Assembly: GCA_003489145.1 (NCBI GenBank)
Contig: DNJI01000125.1
Span: 2,858-18,770, forward strand
Reading direction: 5' to 3'
From: Gammaproteobacteria bacterium
GTDB lineage: Bacteria > Pseudomonadota > Gammaproteobacteria > PS1 > Pseudothioglobaceae
Length of the DNA: 15,913 bases
The notes under the pieces are model-generated. The model was not told the origin of the DNA, searched no databases, and saw only the letters and a list, made by a program, of their open reading frames with translations. Shown here piece after piece: positions 1 to 7,353 of this stretch. The translations under genes and the position numbers were made by a program. Each line of letters starts with the position of its first letter. The first letter of the stretch is position 1.

Positions 1-260
1 TCTTTAGTCGCATGACAATTAACACAACCTTTAAGTGAACTTTCTTCAGTGCGAACACCTTCTCTGAGTGTTTTATCACGTTTGTGATTCAAAAACTCAG
101 GGTGCATTCTACGAATAACACCAAGACCATCGGTATGAAAAATCTTACCTGACGCCTTAATACTACTGGCCTCTTCACCCAAACTAGAATAGTCTGCATG
201 TTCATCGGCAAAAACATTGCCCACCAATAAAACCATCAATATAGCTACTAAACGATACAT
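1..260 (-). CDS. dsrJ: DsrJ, periplasmic multiheme cytochrome c (N-terminal part)
   Basis: This is the first 86 codons of a gene that runs off the left edge. The protein opens with a positively charged start, a hydrophobic stretch (residues 4-17) and a likely signal peptidase site after VFA at residue 18, so it is exported. A heme c attachment motif CVNCH lies at residues 79-83. DsrJ is known as a small triheme cytochrome c of the DsrMKJOP membrane complex, which moves electrons between the periplasm and the cytoplasmic DsrC/DsrK side; only the first heme site is visible here. It starts 27 bp after the dsrL stop with a GAGAG Shine-Dalgarno sequence and is the last visible gene of the operon. 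The identification rests on signal peptide, heme motif and position directly after dsrL. DsrO and DsrP would be expected beyond the edge. Confidence 0.9.
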   Translation of the reverse strand, partial: MYRLVAILMVLLVGNVFADEHADYSSLGEEASSIKASGKIFHTDGLGVIRRMHPEFLNHKRDKTLREGVRTEESSLKGCVNCHATK

Positions 261-287
261 ATATTTTCTCTCGTAAATTAAATCTAA

Positions 288-2258
288 TTAATCGCTACCT
301 AAGCCCATTTGGATATAACCCGTCGGACAAACATCGGCACAAATATGACAACCAACACACTTATCGTAGTCAGTATCAACATAACGACCGAGCGTTGCTT
401 GATCTTTCTTAACCTTGAATACCGCATCTTGAGGGCAGTACATCACACAGTTATCACACTCAAAACACAAGCCACAAGACATACAACGACCTGCTTCTTT
501 TTGTGCTTCTTCTTCGGTGTAACCAATTAAGCGCTCATCAAAGTTACCTAATACGTTATCAACATCAACCAATTTATGATTACGAGCATTACGAGCCTCT
601 TCATCAAAATGACCTAAGAATAACTCAGTATGAGGAATGATAGAAGCAAACGAACGATCTTCATAGTTATGAACTGCATAATCAGCTGTATCTGTAGCCT
701 CACCTGGTGTACCAGTTGAATCGTAATCTTCAGATGGTGCAAGATCCCACTCGTTAAGTTTTTCCATTAAGTCGAAGTAATGTACGTCAACCTTAGGACG
801 TGCTGATTGATCTTTACCAGTAAGGTAATCGCCAATACTTTCTGCAACAATACCAGCTTGACCAATAGCCGTGGTTAATAAGTGTGGACGAACCACATCA
901 CCACAAACAAAGAAGCCAGGCTTGTTAGGCACTTGGTAGTTTCTGTCAGCATCAATAAAGCCACGCTCATTAAAGAATGAGCCATCAATACCTTCAGAAT
1001 CAACACCTTGACCAATCGCTGGAACGATTAATTCACATTCAACATCAAACTCAGAACCTTCAATTACTGTAGAGCCGTCATCTTCTAAGCGTACAAAACG
1101 CAATGCAGTTGCACGACCATCTTCACCCTTAATAACTTCGATTGGGCTTAATTGACCTTCAATTTCAACACCTTCACGATTTGCATCGTCAATTTCTTCT
1201 TGTGCTGCTGGCATGTTCTCAATCGTAGAGCGAGTTGTTAATAATACATCGGCACCTAGGCGCTTAGAAGTATCAACCACGTCATGCGCCGTATCATTAA
1301 AGATGATATGCTCAGGGCGATCTTTATCAGGGACGTTATCAATATTACCTAAACGACGAGCAACGGATACAACGTCAATAGAAGTATCACCACCACCAAT
1401 ACAAATTACTTTGCCAGTAATATGTTGTAAACGACCTTGGTTATAAGCTTCAAGGAAAGCAACACCTGATACACAGTTTGTTGCATCACCACCTGGAATT
1501 GGTAATGAACGACCGGCCATTGCACCTAAGGCAAATAAAACCGCATCGTATTCTTTTTCTAATTCTTCAATAGTGACATCAACACCTACTTTGGTGTTCA
1601 TTTTAGTTTCAACGCCCGTTTCTAAAATACGGTCAATCTCGTACTGCAATACGTCGCGTGGCACACGATAATCAGGAATACCGTACATCATCATGCCGCC
1701 TAATTTTTCGTATTTTTCAAATACAGTAACTGCGTGGCCTTGCTTACGTAATTGTAGTGCAGCAGTTAATCCGCCACAACCACCACCAATAATCGCTACT
1801 TTTTTACCAGTAGGTTCAGCATTTACATCAAACTTGAAACCTTCTTCCTTGGCGTTATCACCAATGAATTGCTCAACCGCATTAATACCAATGGTATCTT
1901 CTACTTCGTTACGGTTACAACCATCTTCACAAGGTGCAGGACAAACACGACCCATGATTGATGGGAATGGGTTTGCATCTGTAGAACGCTTAAACGCGTA
2001 CTCTTGCCATGACATATCACCGGGTGGCTTTTCCATGCCACGAACAATATCTAACCAACCACGAATATTGTGGCCTGATGGGCATGAACCCTGGCAAGGT
2101 GGTGTTTGTGCAACGTAAGTTGGACACTTATAAGTCGTGTCATTTTGGAAAATCTTTTGGTTCCATGGTACTGTGCCCATCTCATCACCTTCATCTTTAA
2201 ACATTCTGAATGTGTGGTTGTCGCCTTTATAATTTTGTCCGTATGGATTCTTTTGCAT
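288..2258 (-). CDS. dsrL: DsrL, iron-sulfur flavoprotein NAD(P)H:acceptor oxidoreductase
   Basis: The 656-residue protein resembles the small subunit of glutamate synthase with an added ferredoxin tail. In order: N-terminal cysteines C45, C55, C59 and C106, C110, C114 for an Fe-S cluster; an FAD-binding GxGxxG (GGGCGG, residues 158-163); a second dinucleotide site (IGGGDTS, about residue 290) for NAD(P)H; a third flavin segment (FFVCGDVV); and a C-terminal domain with cysteines 592, 595, 598, 601, 604, 608 and 634, 637, 640, 644, enough for two [4Fe-4S] clusters. DsrL in sulfur oxidisers is cytoplasmic, binds DsrAB and carries electrons from sulfite formation to NAD(P)+. The start has a strong AAGGAG seven bases upstream, 18 bp after dsrK. 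The ferredoxin tail separates it from true GltD, encoded at 8832-10271. Confidence 0.96.
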   Translation of the reverse strand: MQKNPYGQNYKGDNHTFRMFKDEGDEMGTVPWNQKIFQNDTTYKCPTYVAQTPPCQGSCPSGHNIRGWLDIVRGMEKPPGDMSWQEYAFKRSTDANPFPSIMGRVCPAPCEDGCNRNEVEDTIGINAVEQFIGDNAKEEGFKFDVNAEPTGKKVAIIGGGCGGLTAALQLRKQGHAVTVFEKYEKLGGMMMYGIPDYRVPRDVLQYEIDRILETGVETKMNTKVGVDVTIEELEKEYDAVLFALGAMAGRSLPIPGGDATNCVSGVAFLEAYNQGRLQHITGKVICIGGGDTSIDVVSVARRLGNIDNVPDKDRPEHIIFNDTAHDVVDTSKRLGADVLLTTRSTIENMPAAQEEIDDANREGVEIEGQLSPIEVIKGEDGRATALRFVRLEDDGSTVIEGSEFDVECELIVPAIGQGVDSEGIDGSFFNERGFIDADRNYQVPNKPGFFVCGDVVRPHLLTTAIGQAGIVAESIGDYLTGKDQSARPKVDVHYFDLMEKLNEWDLAPSEDYDSTGTPGEATDTADYAVHNYEDRSFASIIPHTELFLGHFDEEARNARNHKLVDVDNVLGNFDERLIGYTEEEAQKEAGRCMSCGLCFECDNCVMYCPQDAVFKVKKDQATLGRYVDTDYDKCVGCHICADVCPTGYIQMGLGSD

Positions 2259-2276
2259 ATCAATTCTCCTTAACTA

Positions 2277-3851
2277 TTATTCTGTTACTTCTTCAGCTTC
2301 TTGCGTTACTGAATCGTCTGTTTGTGGTTTCTCCATAATGATTGCCTCACTCACCAATTGGTGAGCACTAACAATCATGTATGGATCAAAATCAAATTTT
2401 GGTAAAACTTTAGAAAACTGTGATTTACAAATGGCACAAATTGCAACCAATGTATTCACACCGTCTGTCTTTTCTACTTCTTTTAAAGCTTGCATTCTTG
2501 GCATTGCACCCTTAATACGAATCTCCATTAAATCATCTGTTAACAAGCCGCCGCCGCCGCCACAACAAAACGTTGATTCTTTAATCGTAGAGCGTTCCAT
2601 ATCAACATAGTTGTTACAAACCGCCTTGATAACTTCACGTGGCAAGATAAACTGACCATTTGGAATGCCGCCCATATTCGTGGCTCGTGCAACGTTACAA
2701 GAGTCATGGAAAGTCACATTACGATCATCGTTTTCAGATTTATCAAACTTCAACTTACCGCGTTGGATTAAATCGTGTGTGTATTCAATAATGTGCTGTG
2801 GTTGTGGGTAACGAGAATCTAATTGGTTTTGTAATTTCAAGGCATATTCGTCTGTTGCACCTGCACCAACACCAGTTAAAGTGTTCCAGAAACTATAAGC
2901 CACTCGCCAAGCATGACCACACTCACCGACCATCACACGAGATACTTCTAAATCCAAGGCTGCCTTACGAATACGTAATGCTGCTTTACGCATAATGTCA
3001 TACGAGCCAATAAACATACCAAAGTTTGCGCCTTCAGAGGCATATGAACTCATGGTCCAGCTAACACCGTCTTCATGAAAAACTTTACCATAGCCGATTA
3101 GGCCGTCAATATGTGGCTCAGCAAAAAAGTCTGCTGATGGGGTAATGAGTAAAATCTCTGCACCCTTAACATCGAGTGGGTACTTAACTGCAATACCGGT
3201 TTCTTCTTCAATCTCTTCTTCAAGGTCGAGCAATGTGTCACGTAATGCTGGCTCAGGTAAGCCAAGGTTATTACCAATGGTAATCGCCTTGCCTAAAATC
3301 TGGTTACAATATTTTTGTCCAACACCAACCGCGTCTAATACTTCACGAGCAGCCATTGAAATTTCTGCTGTATCAATGCCGTATGGGCAGAATACCGAAC
3401 AACGACGACACTGTGAACACTGATGGAAGTAGTTATACCAATCATCCAGCATTTCATCGTCAAGTTCTTTAGCACCAACCAATTTAGGGAAATGTTTACC
3501 TGCAAAAGTAAAATGACGACGATACACACTTCTAAATAAATCTTGGCGTGCAACCGGCATGTTTTTTGGATCAGATGAGCCTAAGAAGTAATGACACTTA
3601 TCAGTACAAGCGCCGCACTTCACACAAGAATCTAAAAAGACTTGCACTGAACGATATTTAGATTTAAGCTCGCCCATTTTCTCAATCGCAACTTCTTGCC
3701 AGTTATCTACTTTCTCGCCTGGGAAGCCGAGTGGATTCTGAAATTGTTCAGATGACTTGAACGGGCCATCACCCTCCATAACACCTTCGTTAATTTCAGG
3801 AATTTCTAAATATGTCGGTAAAACTGGGATATCAAATTCTTTAGCAGCCAT
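2277..3851 (-). CDS. dsrK: DsrK, HdrD-like iron-sulfur subunit of the DsrMKJOP complex
   Basis: The 524-residue protein is a cytoplasmic Fe-S subunit related to HdrD of heterodisulfide reductase. Two [4Fe-4S] motifs are complete: C76, C79, C82, C86 and C145, C148, C151, C155. The C-terminal half has the CCG-type cysteine segments (CGHAW near residue 300, DSCN, and STFCCGGGGG near 446) that in this family hold a catalytic [4Fe-4S] site acting on disulfides or trisulfides. The expected partner is DsrC, whose two C-terminal cysteines form the substrate disulfide or trisulfide. Its ATG lies one base after the dsrM stop (TAA, C, ATG), with an AAGGA ribosome site inside the end of dsrM, so the two are very likely translationally coupled and form the MK pair on the inner membrane. 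Confidence 0.96.
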   Translation of the reverse strand: MAAKEFDIPVLPTYLEIPEINEGVMEGDGPFKSSEQFQNPLGFPGEKVDNWQEVAIEKMGELKSKYRSVQVFLDSCVKCGACTDKCHYFLGSSDPKNMPVARQDLFRSVYRRHFTFAGKHFPKLVGAKELDDEMLDDWYNYFHQCSQCRRCSVFCPYGIDTAEISMAAREVLDAVGVGQKYCNQILGKAITIGNNLGLPEPALRDTLLDLEEEIEEETGIAVKYPLDVKGAEILLITPSADFFAEPHIDGLIGYGKVFHEDGVSWTMSSYASEGANFGMFIGSYDIMRKAALRIRKAALDLEVSRVMVGECGHAWRVAYSFWNTLTGVGAGATDEYALKLQNQLDSRYPQPQHIIEYTHDLIQRGKLKFDKSENDDRNVTFHDSCNVARATNMGGIPNGQFILPREVIKAVCNNYVDMERSTIKESTFCCGGGGGLLTDDLMEIRIKGAMPRMQALKEVEKTDGVNTLVAICAICKSQFSKVLPKFDFDPYMIVSAHQLVSEAIIMEKPQTDDSVTQEAEEVTE

Positions 3852-3852
3852 G

Positions 3853-4626
3853 TTATTCGTCCTTGCCTAGTGCTTCATCTAATTTTACTACGTGCTCTTG
3901 CTCTTGCTTTAGCGCCCAAGGAGAGATATGACGTTTCTTACGTGCATCATCTACCTGGTTTCGTGTCGGGCTAAAGAATATACCTGGCACGTGTAATAAT
4001 TTTGAAATTGGGAAAATTGCCATTAATACGAATACTAAGAAAAGATGGACTAGGAAATGAACTTCAGTCGGTAAATCTGCCCAACTAAAGGTAATTAAAC
4101 CTGAAGCAAACTCTTTCACCATGATTACATCAGTGTGGTTACTGGTAAAGGTCATGACCGCACCACTAATACCAATAATTAACAACATAATCAACATCAA
4201 GTAATCCGAAGGTGCTGAGATGTAACGAATACGTTCAACGAAAATACGACGGCCCATCAAGCCAATCAGACCAATCACCATCGCAAAGGCTGCGTATTTA
4301 AAGGGTTGAACCAATAAAAATATTTCAGGTAAATCACCTGGCCAAAAATAGCGTGCATGACGAATCAGGACTAGTAATAGACCAACGTGGAACAACCAGC
4401 CAAATAGCCAGGTCCACTTATTAGCTTTGAATAAACTTTCAAATAAGACAACTTCGCGTGCCATGCGCATAACCACACCTGTTTGTGTTAATGGAGTTGG
4501 TGCAGTCGGAATTTTAAGAGGGGCGGGAGTAACCGTATATTGGTAAATTTTTCTCGCCATTCCAATTAGGAAGACAGCTAAAGATAAATAAAATAAAGCC
4601 GTAAAAATAATGCTTATTGCAGACAT
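3853..4626 (-). CDS. dsrM: DsrM, NarI-like membrane cytochrome b subunit
   Basis: The 257-residue integral membrane protein has about five hydrophobic helices, near residues 4-24, 56-75, 84-108, 125-145 and 170-196, with histidines in or beside the helices (RHA, LVHLF) that fit heme b ligation. DsrM is the quinone-facing cytochrome b of DsrMKJOP, comparable to NarI, and passes electrons to or from DsrK. I chose the ATG at 4626 because AGAGGAAT precedes it directly and the first helix begins at once. The frame stays open to a GTG at 4671, but that codon lies inside the terminator-like hairpin after dsrC and would add an odd tyrosine-rich leader without a ribosome site. The gene overlaps nothing and is followed after one base by dsrK. 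Confidence 0.95.
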   Translation of the reverse strand: MSAISIIFTALFYLSLAVFLIGMARKIYQYTVTPAPLKIPTAPTPLTQTGVVMRMAREVVLFESLFKANKWTWLFGWLFHVGLLLVLIRHARYFWPGDLPEIFLLVQPFKYAAFAMVIGLIGLMGRRIFVERIRYISAPSDYLMLIMLLIIGISGAVMTFTSNHTDVIMVKEFASGLITFSWADLPTEVHFLVHLFLVFVLMAIFPISKLLHVPGIFFSPTRNQVDDARKKRHISPWALKQEQEHVVKLDEALGKDE

Positions 4627-4660
4627 ATTCCTCTCAAAATAAATGTAATATAATGTAATG

Positions 4661-4691
4661 TAAAAAAGCACCCGACAATGCAGGTGCTTTT
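4661..4691 (-). terminator. Terminator-like hairpin between dsrC and dsrM
   Basis: A perfect 9-bp inverted repeat (4664-4672 with 4683-4691) encloses a 10-base loop. Read on the minus strand the stem is AAAAGCACC/GGTGCTTTT and runs into a tract of six T (4662-4667, partly in the stem), as in a rho-independent terminator. It sits 15 bases after the dsrC stop and 35 bases before the dsrM start. Since dsrMKLJ follow on the same strand without an obvious strong promoter, I infer partial termination or an mRNA 3'-end that raises dsrC relative to the membrane genes. Confidence 0.75.
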
Positions 4692-4705
4692 AGAGCTTGT
4701 ATTGT

Positions 4706-5050
4706 TTAGATACAACCTGTAGGCTTTGGAAGGCCGGCGAACTTACAACCTTGCTTACCAGGACCATAAGGGAATAAAGTATAAAGATACTTAGAGCTGC
4801 CTTTATCTTTACCAAGTTTTTTACCAACTGCTTTTGTCAATACGCGTACTGCAGGTGCAATTTGGTATTCTTCAAAATAATCACGCAAAAGATTAAGAAC
4901 ATCCCAACGTTCATGATAAAGATCAGCATTTTCGTCTGCTAAATCAATATCATCACTTTTTGCCATTTCAATAGCAATTTCTTTTGTCCAATCTTTAAGG
5001 TTTAATAAGAAACCTTCTTCATCTACTTCTGCGCCTAAAATATCAGCCAT
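4706..5050 (-). CDS. dsrC: DsrC, sulfur carrier protein with two C-terminal redox cysteines
   Basis: The 114-residue protein ends in the DsrC/TusE signature: a flexible arm with C102 and the penultimate C113, spaced CX10C. In bona fide DsrC these two cysteines carry sulfur as a persulfide or trisulfide; single-cysteine TusE-type homologues lack the first. DsrC accepts sulfur from DsrEFH, is the substrate of DsrAB and returns through DsrMK. The length is typical for the family. The start has a TAGGAG ribosome site seven bases upstream, 26 bp after dsrH. A terminator-like hairpin follows directly, which suggests that dsrC transcripts are more abundant than those of the downstream membrane genes, in keeping with its role as a soluble carrier needed in excess. 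Confidence 0.98.
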   Translation of the reverse strand: MADILGAEVDEEGFLLNLKDWTKEIAIEMAKSDDIDLADENADLYHERWDVLNLLRDYFEEYQIAPAVRVLTKAVGKKLGKDKGSSKYLYTLFPYGPGKQGCKFAGLPKPTGCI

Positions 5051-5076
5051 CGTTCTACTCCTATATATAAATTACG

Positions 5077-5373
5077 TTAAACCCAAGAAACCGCAGTTCC
5101 ATGTTCAACAACTAAATCAACAAAACCTGCATAATCAACTAATTTGATATTATCTGCAACTTTTGTTGAAATTCCTCTCGCATCAACATCACCTTGCAAT
5201 GCGTAGACTCTGCCTTGAGTGGCAAGATCTGCAAGCATTGGTGAGTTGGCGTTTTTCGCAGCACTAATTACACCGTCTTCAATCAATAAAATAACACTCG
5301 TGTCATCAATTGTATTTAAACAAGACTGTAATGAATTACGCTCGAAAGATGATTTATTTACTGTATGTAACAT
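5077..5373 (-). CDS. dsrH: DsrH, TusB-like subunit of the DsrEFH sulfurtransferase
   Basis: The 98-residue protein begins MLHTVNKS, the usual opening of DsrH/TusB, and holds the single family cysteine near the N-terminus (C18). DsrH, DsrE and DsrF form an alpha2-beta2-gamma2 hexamer that passes sulfane sulfur to DsrC. I chose the ATG at 5373: GGGAGG lies six bases before it, whereas a TTG two codons upstream would abut the ribosome site with no spacing. The gene lies 12 bp after dsrF. As a non-Dsr alternative it could be called TusB, but the place between dsrF and a two-cysteine dsrC decides for DsrH. Confidence 0.95.
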   Translation of the reverse strand: MLHTVNKSSFERNSLQSCLNTIDDTSVILLIEDGVISAAKNANSPMLADLATQGRVYALQGDVDARGISTKVADNIKLVDYAGFVDLVVEHGTAVSWV

Positions 5374-5385
5374 AGTCAACCTCCC

Positions 5386-5790
5386 TTAAAAACTTAAACA
5401 TACGTCTTGATCAGACATAATTTTAGTAAGCTCAGCATTTGAAACAATTTTGACACTTGGTTTTTCTTCCCAATCATCATCTTCGTCTTCATACACTAAA
5501 GGCATTAGATCGTCAGCGGTTAAGCCCCTCTCTTCTAAAGATTCAGCTGAGACATACAATTTGTTAATATCGTAATCACCTAAAGCATGGAATGTTTTAG
5601 AAAAGTTTTTCATGCCAATACCATCAGTATTTTGGCCTTCAACGATTTGGTAAACACCATCATCGATAAAAGCTAAAGATACATCTTGATCAAAAGCAGC
5701 GGCAATTAATACCACTTCCAATGACTCGATTGCATATGCTGTACCGTAAGAAGCCTTACGATTTAAATACATAAATTTCTTTATTGCCAT
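5386..5790 (-). CDS. dsrF: DsrF, TusC-like subunit of the DsrEFH sulfurtransferase
   Basis: The 134-residue protein has the DsrE/F-like alpha/beta fold pattern of the TusC branch (AIKKFMYLNRKASYGTAYAI at the start, then a hydrophobic strand and SLAFIDDGVY). It contains no cysteine in the core; the only one is near the C-terminus (DQDVCLSF), so it is probably structural, with DsrE supplying the sulfur-binding thiol. The ATG at 5790 is preceded by GGAG at six bases; an upstream in-frame TTG overlaps that site and is unlikely. Only one base separates it from the dsrE stop, and the ribosome site lies inside the dsrE coding end, indicating coupled translation and equal subunit supply. Confidence 0.95.
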   Translation of the reverse strand: MAIKKFMYLNRKASYGTAYAIESLEVVLIAAAFDQDVSLAFIDDGVYQIVEGQNTDGIGMKNFSKTFHALGDYDINKLYVSAESLEERGLTADDLMPLVYEDEDDDWEEKPSVKIVSNAELTKIMSDQDVCLSF

Positions 5791-5791
5791 C

Positions 5792-6193
5792 TTAGTCTCC
5801 AAATACCACTAAACGATCCGACTGAATACCGGCTTCGATCAATTGACCTAAACCCGAAATACGGAACGCTGGATGGATATTATTACCTTCAATACCATTC
5901 TTCTTTGCTTCAGACTCATCAAGCATACCGCGTCGAAGTGCTGCTGCAATACAAACGACAAGCTCAGGCTCACCATCGGCGTTTTTAATGTCTAACTCAG
6001 CCCATTGATTTACAACGTTACGGTCGTCTTGTGGTGGCATGGTAAAGCGTGATGCGTTATTAACACCATCATGATAGAAGAACACACGAAAAATTTCATG
6101 GCCTGCTGCTATCGCCGCTTTGGCAAATTGGTACGCTGAATCAGACGCTTGGTGCTGATACGGGCCCTCGTTAATTTGAATAGAAAATTTCAT
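5792..6193 (-). CDS. dsrE: DsrE, TusD-like sulfur-binding subunit of DsrEFH
   Basis: The 133-residue protein carries the conserved active cysteine in the segment ELVVCIAAALRRG (C81), the position that is persulfidated in DsrE/TusD. The N-terminal strand MKFSIQINEGPYQHQASDSA and FRVFFYHDGVNNA are typical of the family. It is the entry point for sulfur in the DsrEFH hexamer, which hands it to DsrC. The presence of dsrEFH next to dsrAB is known to mark sulfur oxidisers as opposed to classical sulfate reducers. The start codon follows AAAGG by eight bases, and this site overlaps the dsrB stop codon region, 11 bp away. Confidence 0.96.
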   Translation of the reverse strand: MKFSIQINEGPYQHQASDSAYQFAKAAIAAGHEIFRVFFYHDGVNNASRFTMPPQDDRNVVNQWAELDIKNADGEPELVVCIAAALRRGMLDESEAKKNGIEGNNIHPAFRISGLGQLIEAGIQSDRLVVFGD

Positions 6194-6204
6194 TTAACTA
6201 ACCT

Positions 6205-7278
6205 TTAGAAACGAATGTAAGCAGATGAATTTAACTGGTGACGTGTACCTTTCCAGTCAGAAACATGGAACTTAGTAAACGGTAGTCCAGTCTTTTCAAA
6301 GAATGCTGGCCAGCCAATACGCTCAACCCACTCGCCTACTCTTTCCCAGTCGCGAGCATCACCTTTGTACACTGCTAAAATTTGCTTAACAACTGCACCA
6401 ACTTCCGGCCATCTTGGCGGGTTGTTTGGCAGGCCTGCCGCTACAAGCTTCTGGAATGAAGGCTTAGAACGTGCATTAGAGTGTTTACCACCGATCCAAA
6501 TAGCGATCTTTGAATGTTCAGGATCGTTAATTTGCATTGGAGGACATGGTGGGAAACATGCACCACAACAGATACATTTCTTCTCATCAACTTCTAATGT
6601 TGGCTTGCCGTTAACCATTGCAGGACGAATCGCTGCTACTGGACAACGCGCTACAACTGTAGGACGCTCACAAACGTTAGCGACTAGATCGTGGTTGATC
6701 TTAGGTGGCTTAGTATGCTGAATGTTAATCGCGATATCACCGTGACCACCACAGTTAATCTGACAACATGAAGTCGTCATGTGTACACGGTTAGGCATTT
6801 CTGATTTTTGGAATTCTTCGTATATATCATCCATCAGTGCTTTTACAACACCGGATGCATCTGTACCTGGAATATCACAATGTAACCAGCCTTGAGTGTG
6901 TGAAATCATTGACACAGTTGGGCCTGTACCGCCAACTGGGAAACCAGCGTCTTGTAAAGCTTTAATTAATGGTTCAACTTTAGATTCTGCATCAACCATA
7001 AATTCAATGTTTGAACGAATAGTAAAACGCATGAAACCGTCGCCAAATTCATCAGAAATGTCACATAATTTTTTAATTGTGTAGACATCCATTTGTCTCT
7101 GTGTACCAGCACGAACAGTCCAAATTTCTTCATTATGCTTTGAAGTGTGGTGTAATACACCTGGACGTGGACGATCATGATAAGCCCATTGGCCGTAGTT
7201 ACGACGCATTGTTGGGTGCATGTATTGGATAGGGTCTGGACAGCCAGATTCGATAGGCATTCTTGGTGCTTCAGCCAT
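6205..7278 (-). CDS. dsrB: DsrB, beta subunit of reverse dissimilatory sulfite reductase
   Basis: The 357-residue beta subunit carries the cysteines that hold the active siroheme-[4Fe-4S] centre: C134, C171, C172 and C176. Their spacing equals that known for Desulfovibrio DsrB (151, 188, 189, 193). An inserted ferredoxin domain (C212 and C235, C238, C241, C245 among others, in KKCICCGACFPPCPPM) supplies a further cluster. Together with DsrA it forms the cytoplasmic alpha2-beta2 enzyme that here should run in the oxidative direction, from DsrC-bound sulfur to sulfite. A strong AGGAG precedes the ATG. It is separated from dsrA by 75 bp containing a stable hairpin. No missing residues are apparent. 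Confidence 0.98.
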   Translation of the reverse strand: MAEAPRMPIESGCPDPIQYMHPTMRRNYGQWAYHDRPRPGVLHHTSKHNEEIWTVRAGTQRQMDVYTIKKLCDISDEFGDGFMRFTIRSNIEFMVDAESKVEPLIKALQDAGFPVGGTGPTVSMISHTQGWLHCDIPGTDASGVVKALMDDIYEEFQKSEMPNRVHMTTSCCQINCGGHGDIAINIQHTKPPKINHDLVANVCERPTVVARCPVAAIRPAMVNGKPTLEVDEKKCICCGACFPPCPPMQINDPEHSKIAIWIGGKHSNARSKPSFQKLVAAGLPNNPPRWPEVGAVVKQILAVYKGDARDWERVGEWVERIGWPAFFEKTGLPFTKFHVSDWKGTRHQLNSSAYIRF

Positions 7279-7303
7279 AGTATTTCTCCTAATATATAGT
7301 ATT

Positions 7304-7323
7304 GGGCGAAGGAAGCTTCGCCC
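7304..7323 (-). repeat. GC-rich stem-loop in the dsrA-dsrB spacer
   Basis: A perfect 8-bp inverted repeat (7304-7311 with 7316-7323, GGGCGAAG/CTTCGCCC) with a four-base loop lies between dsrA and dsrB. On the minus strand it is followed by AATACTATA, not a T tract, so it is not a typical rho-independent terminator. It ends about 25 bases before the dsrB start, leaving the AGGAG site free. A role in mRNA processing or stability is inference. Confidence 0.7.
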
Positions 7324-7353
7324 TAAAAATTGTTATTTAAATTTCAGTGCGTG

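Noticed and set aside
1693..2118. Plus-strand open frame of 141 codons opposite dsrL
   Set aside because: It lies wholly within a strongly conserved gene on the other strand and resembles no protein; similar shadows occur opposite dsrA, dsrB, dsrK and carB.
4636..4668. Promoter for dsrM in the AT-rich spacer after dsrC
   Set aside because: TATATT-like boxes exist but no -35 box stands at a sound distance, so the sequence does not support a call.
4627..4671. A 15-codon N-terminal extension of dsrM starting at GTG 4671
   Set aside because: The GTG is inside the terminator-like stem, has no ribosome site, and AGAGGAAT lies directly before the internal ATG at 4626.
5374..5379. TTG start two codons upstream of dsrH
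   Set aside because: It abuts GGGAGG with no spacing; the ATG at 5373 has six bases and the family's usual opening.
5791..5802. TTG start four codons upstream of dsrF
   Set aside because: It overlaps its own Shine-Dalgarno sequence; the ATG at 5790 has normal spacing.
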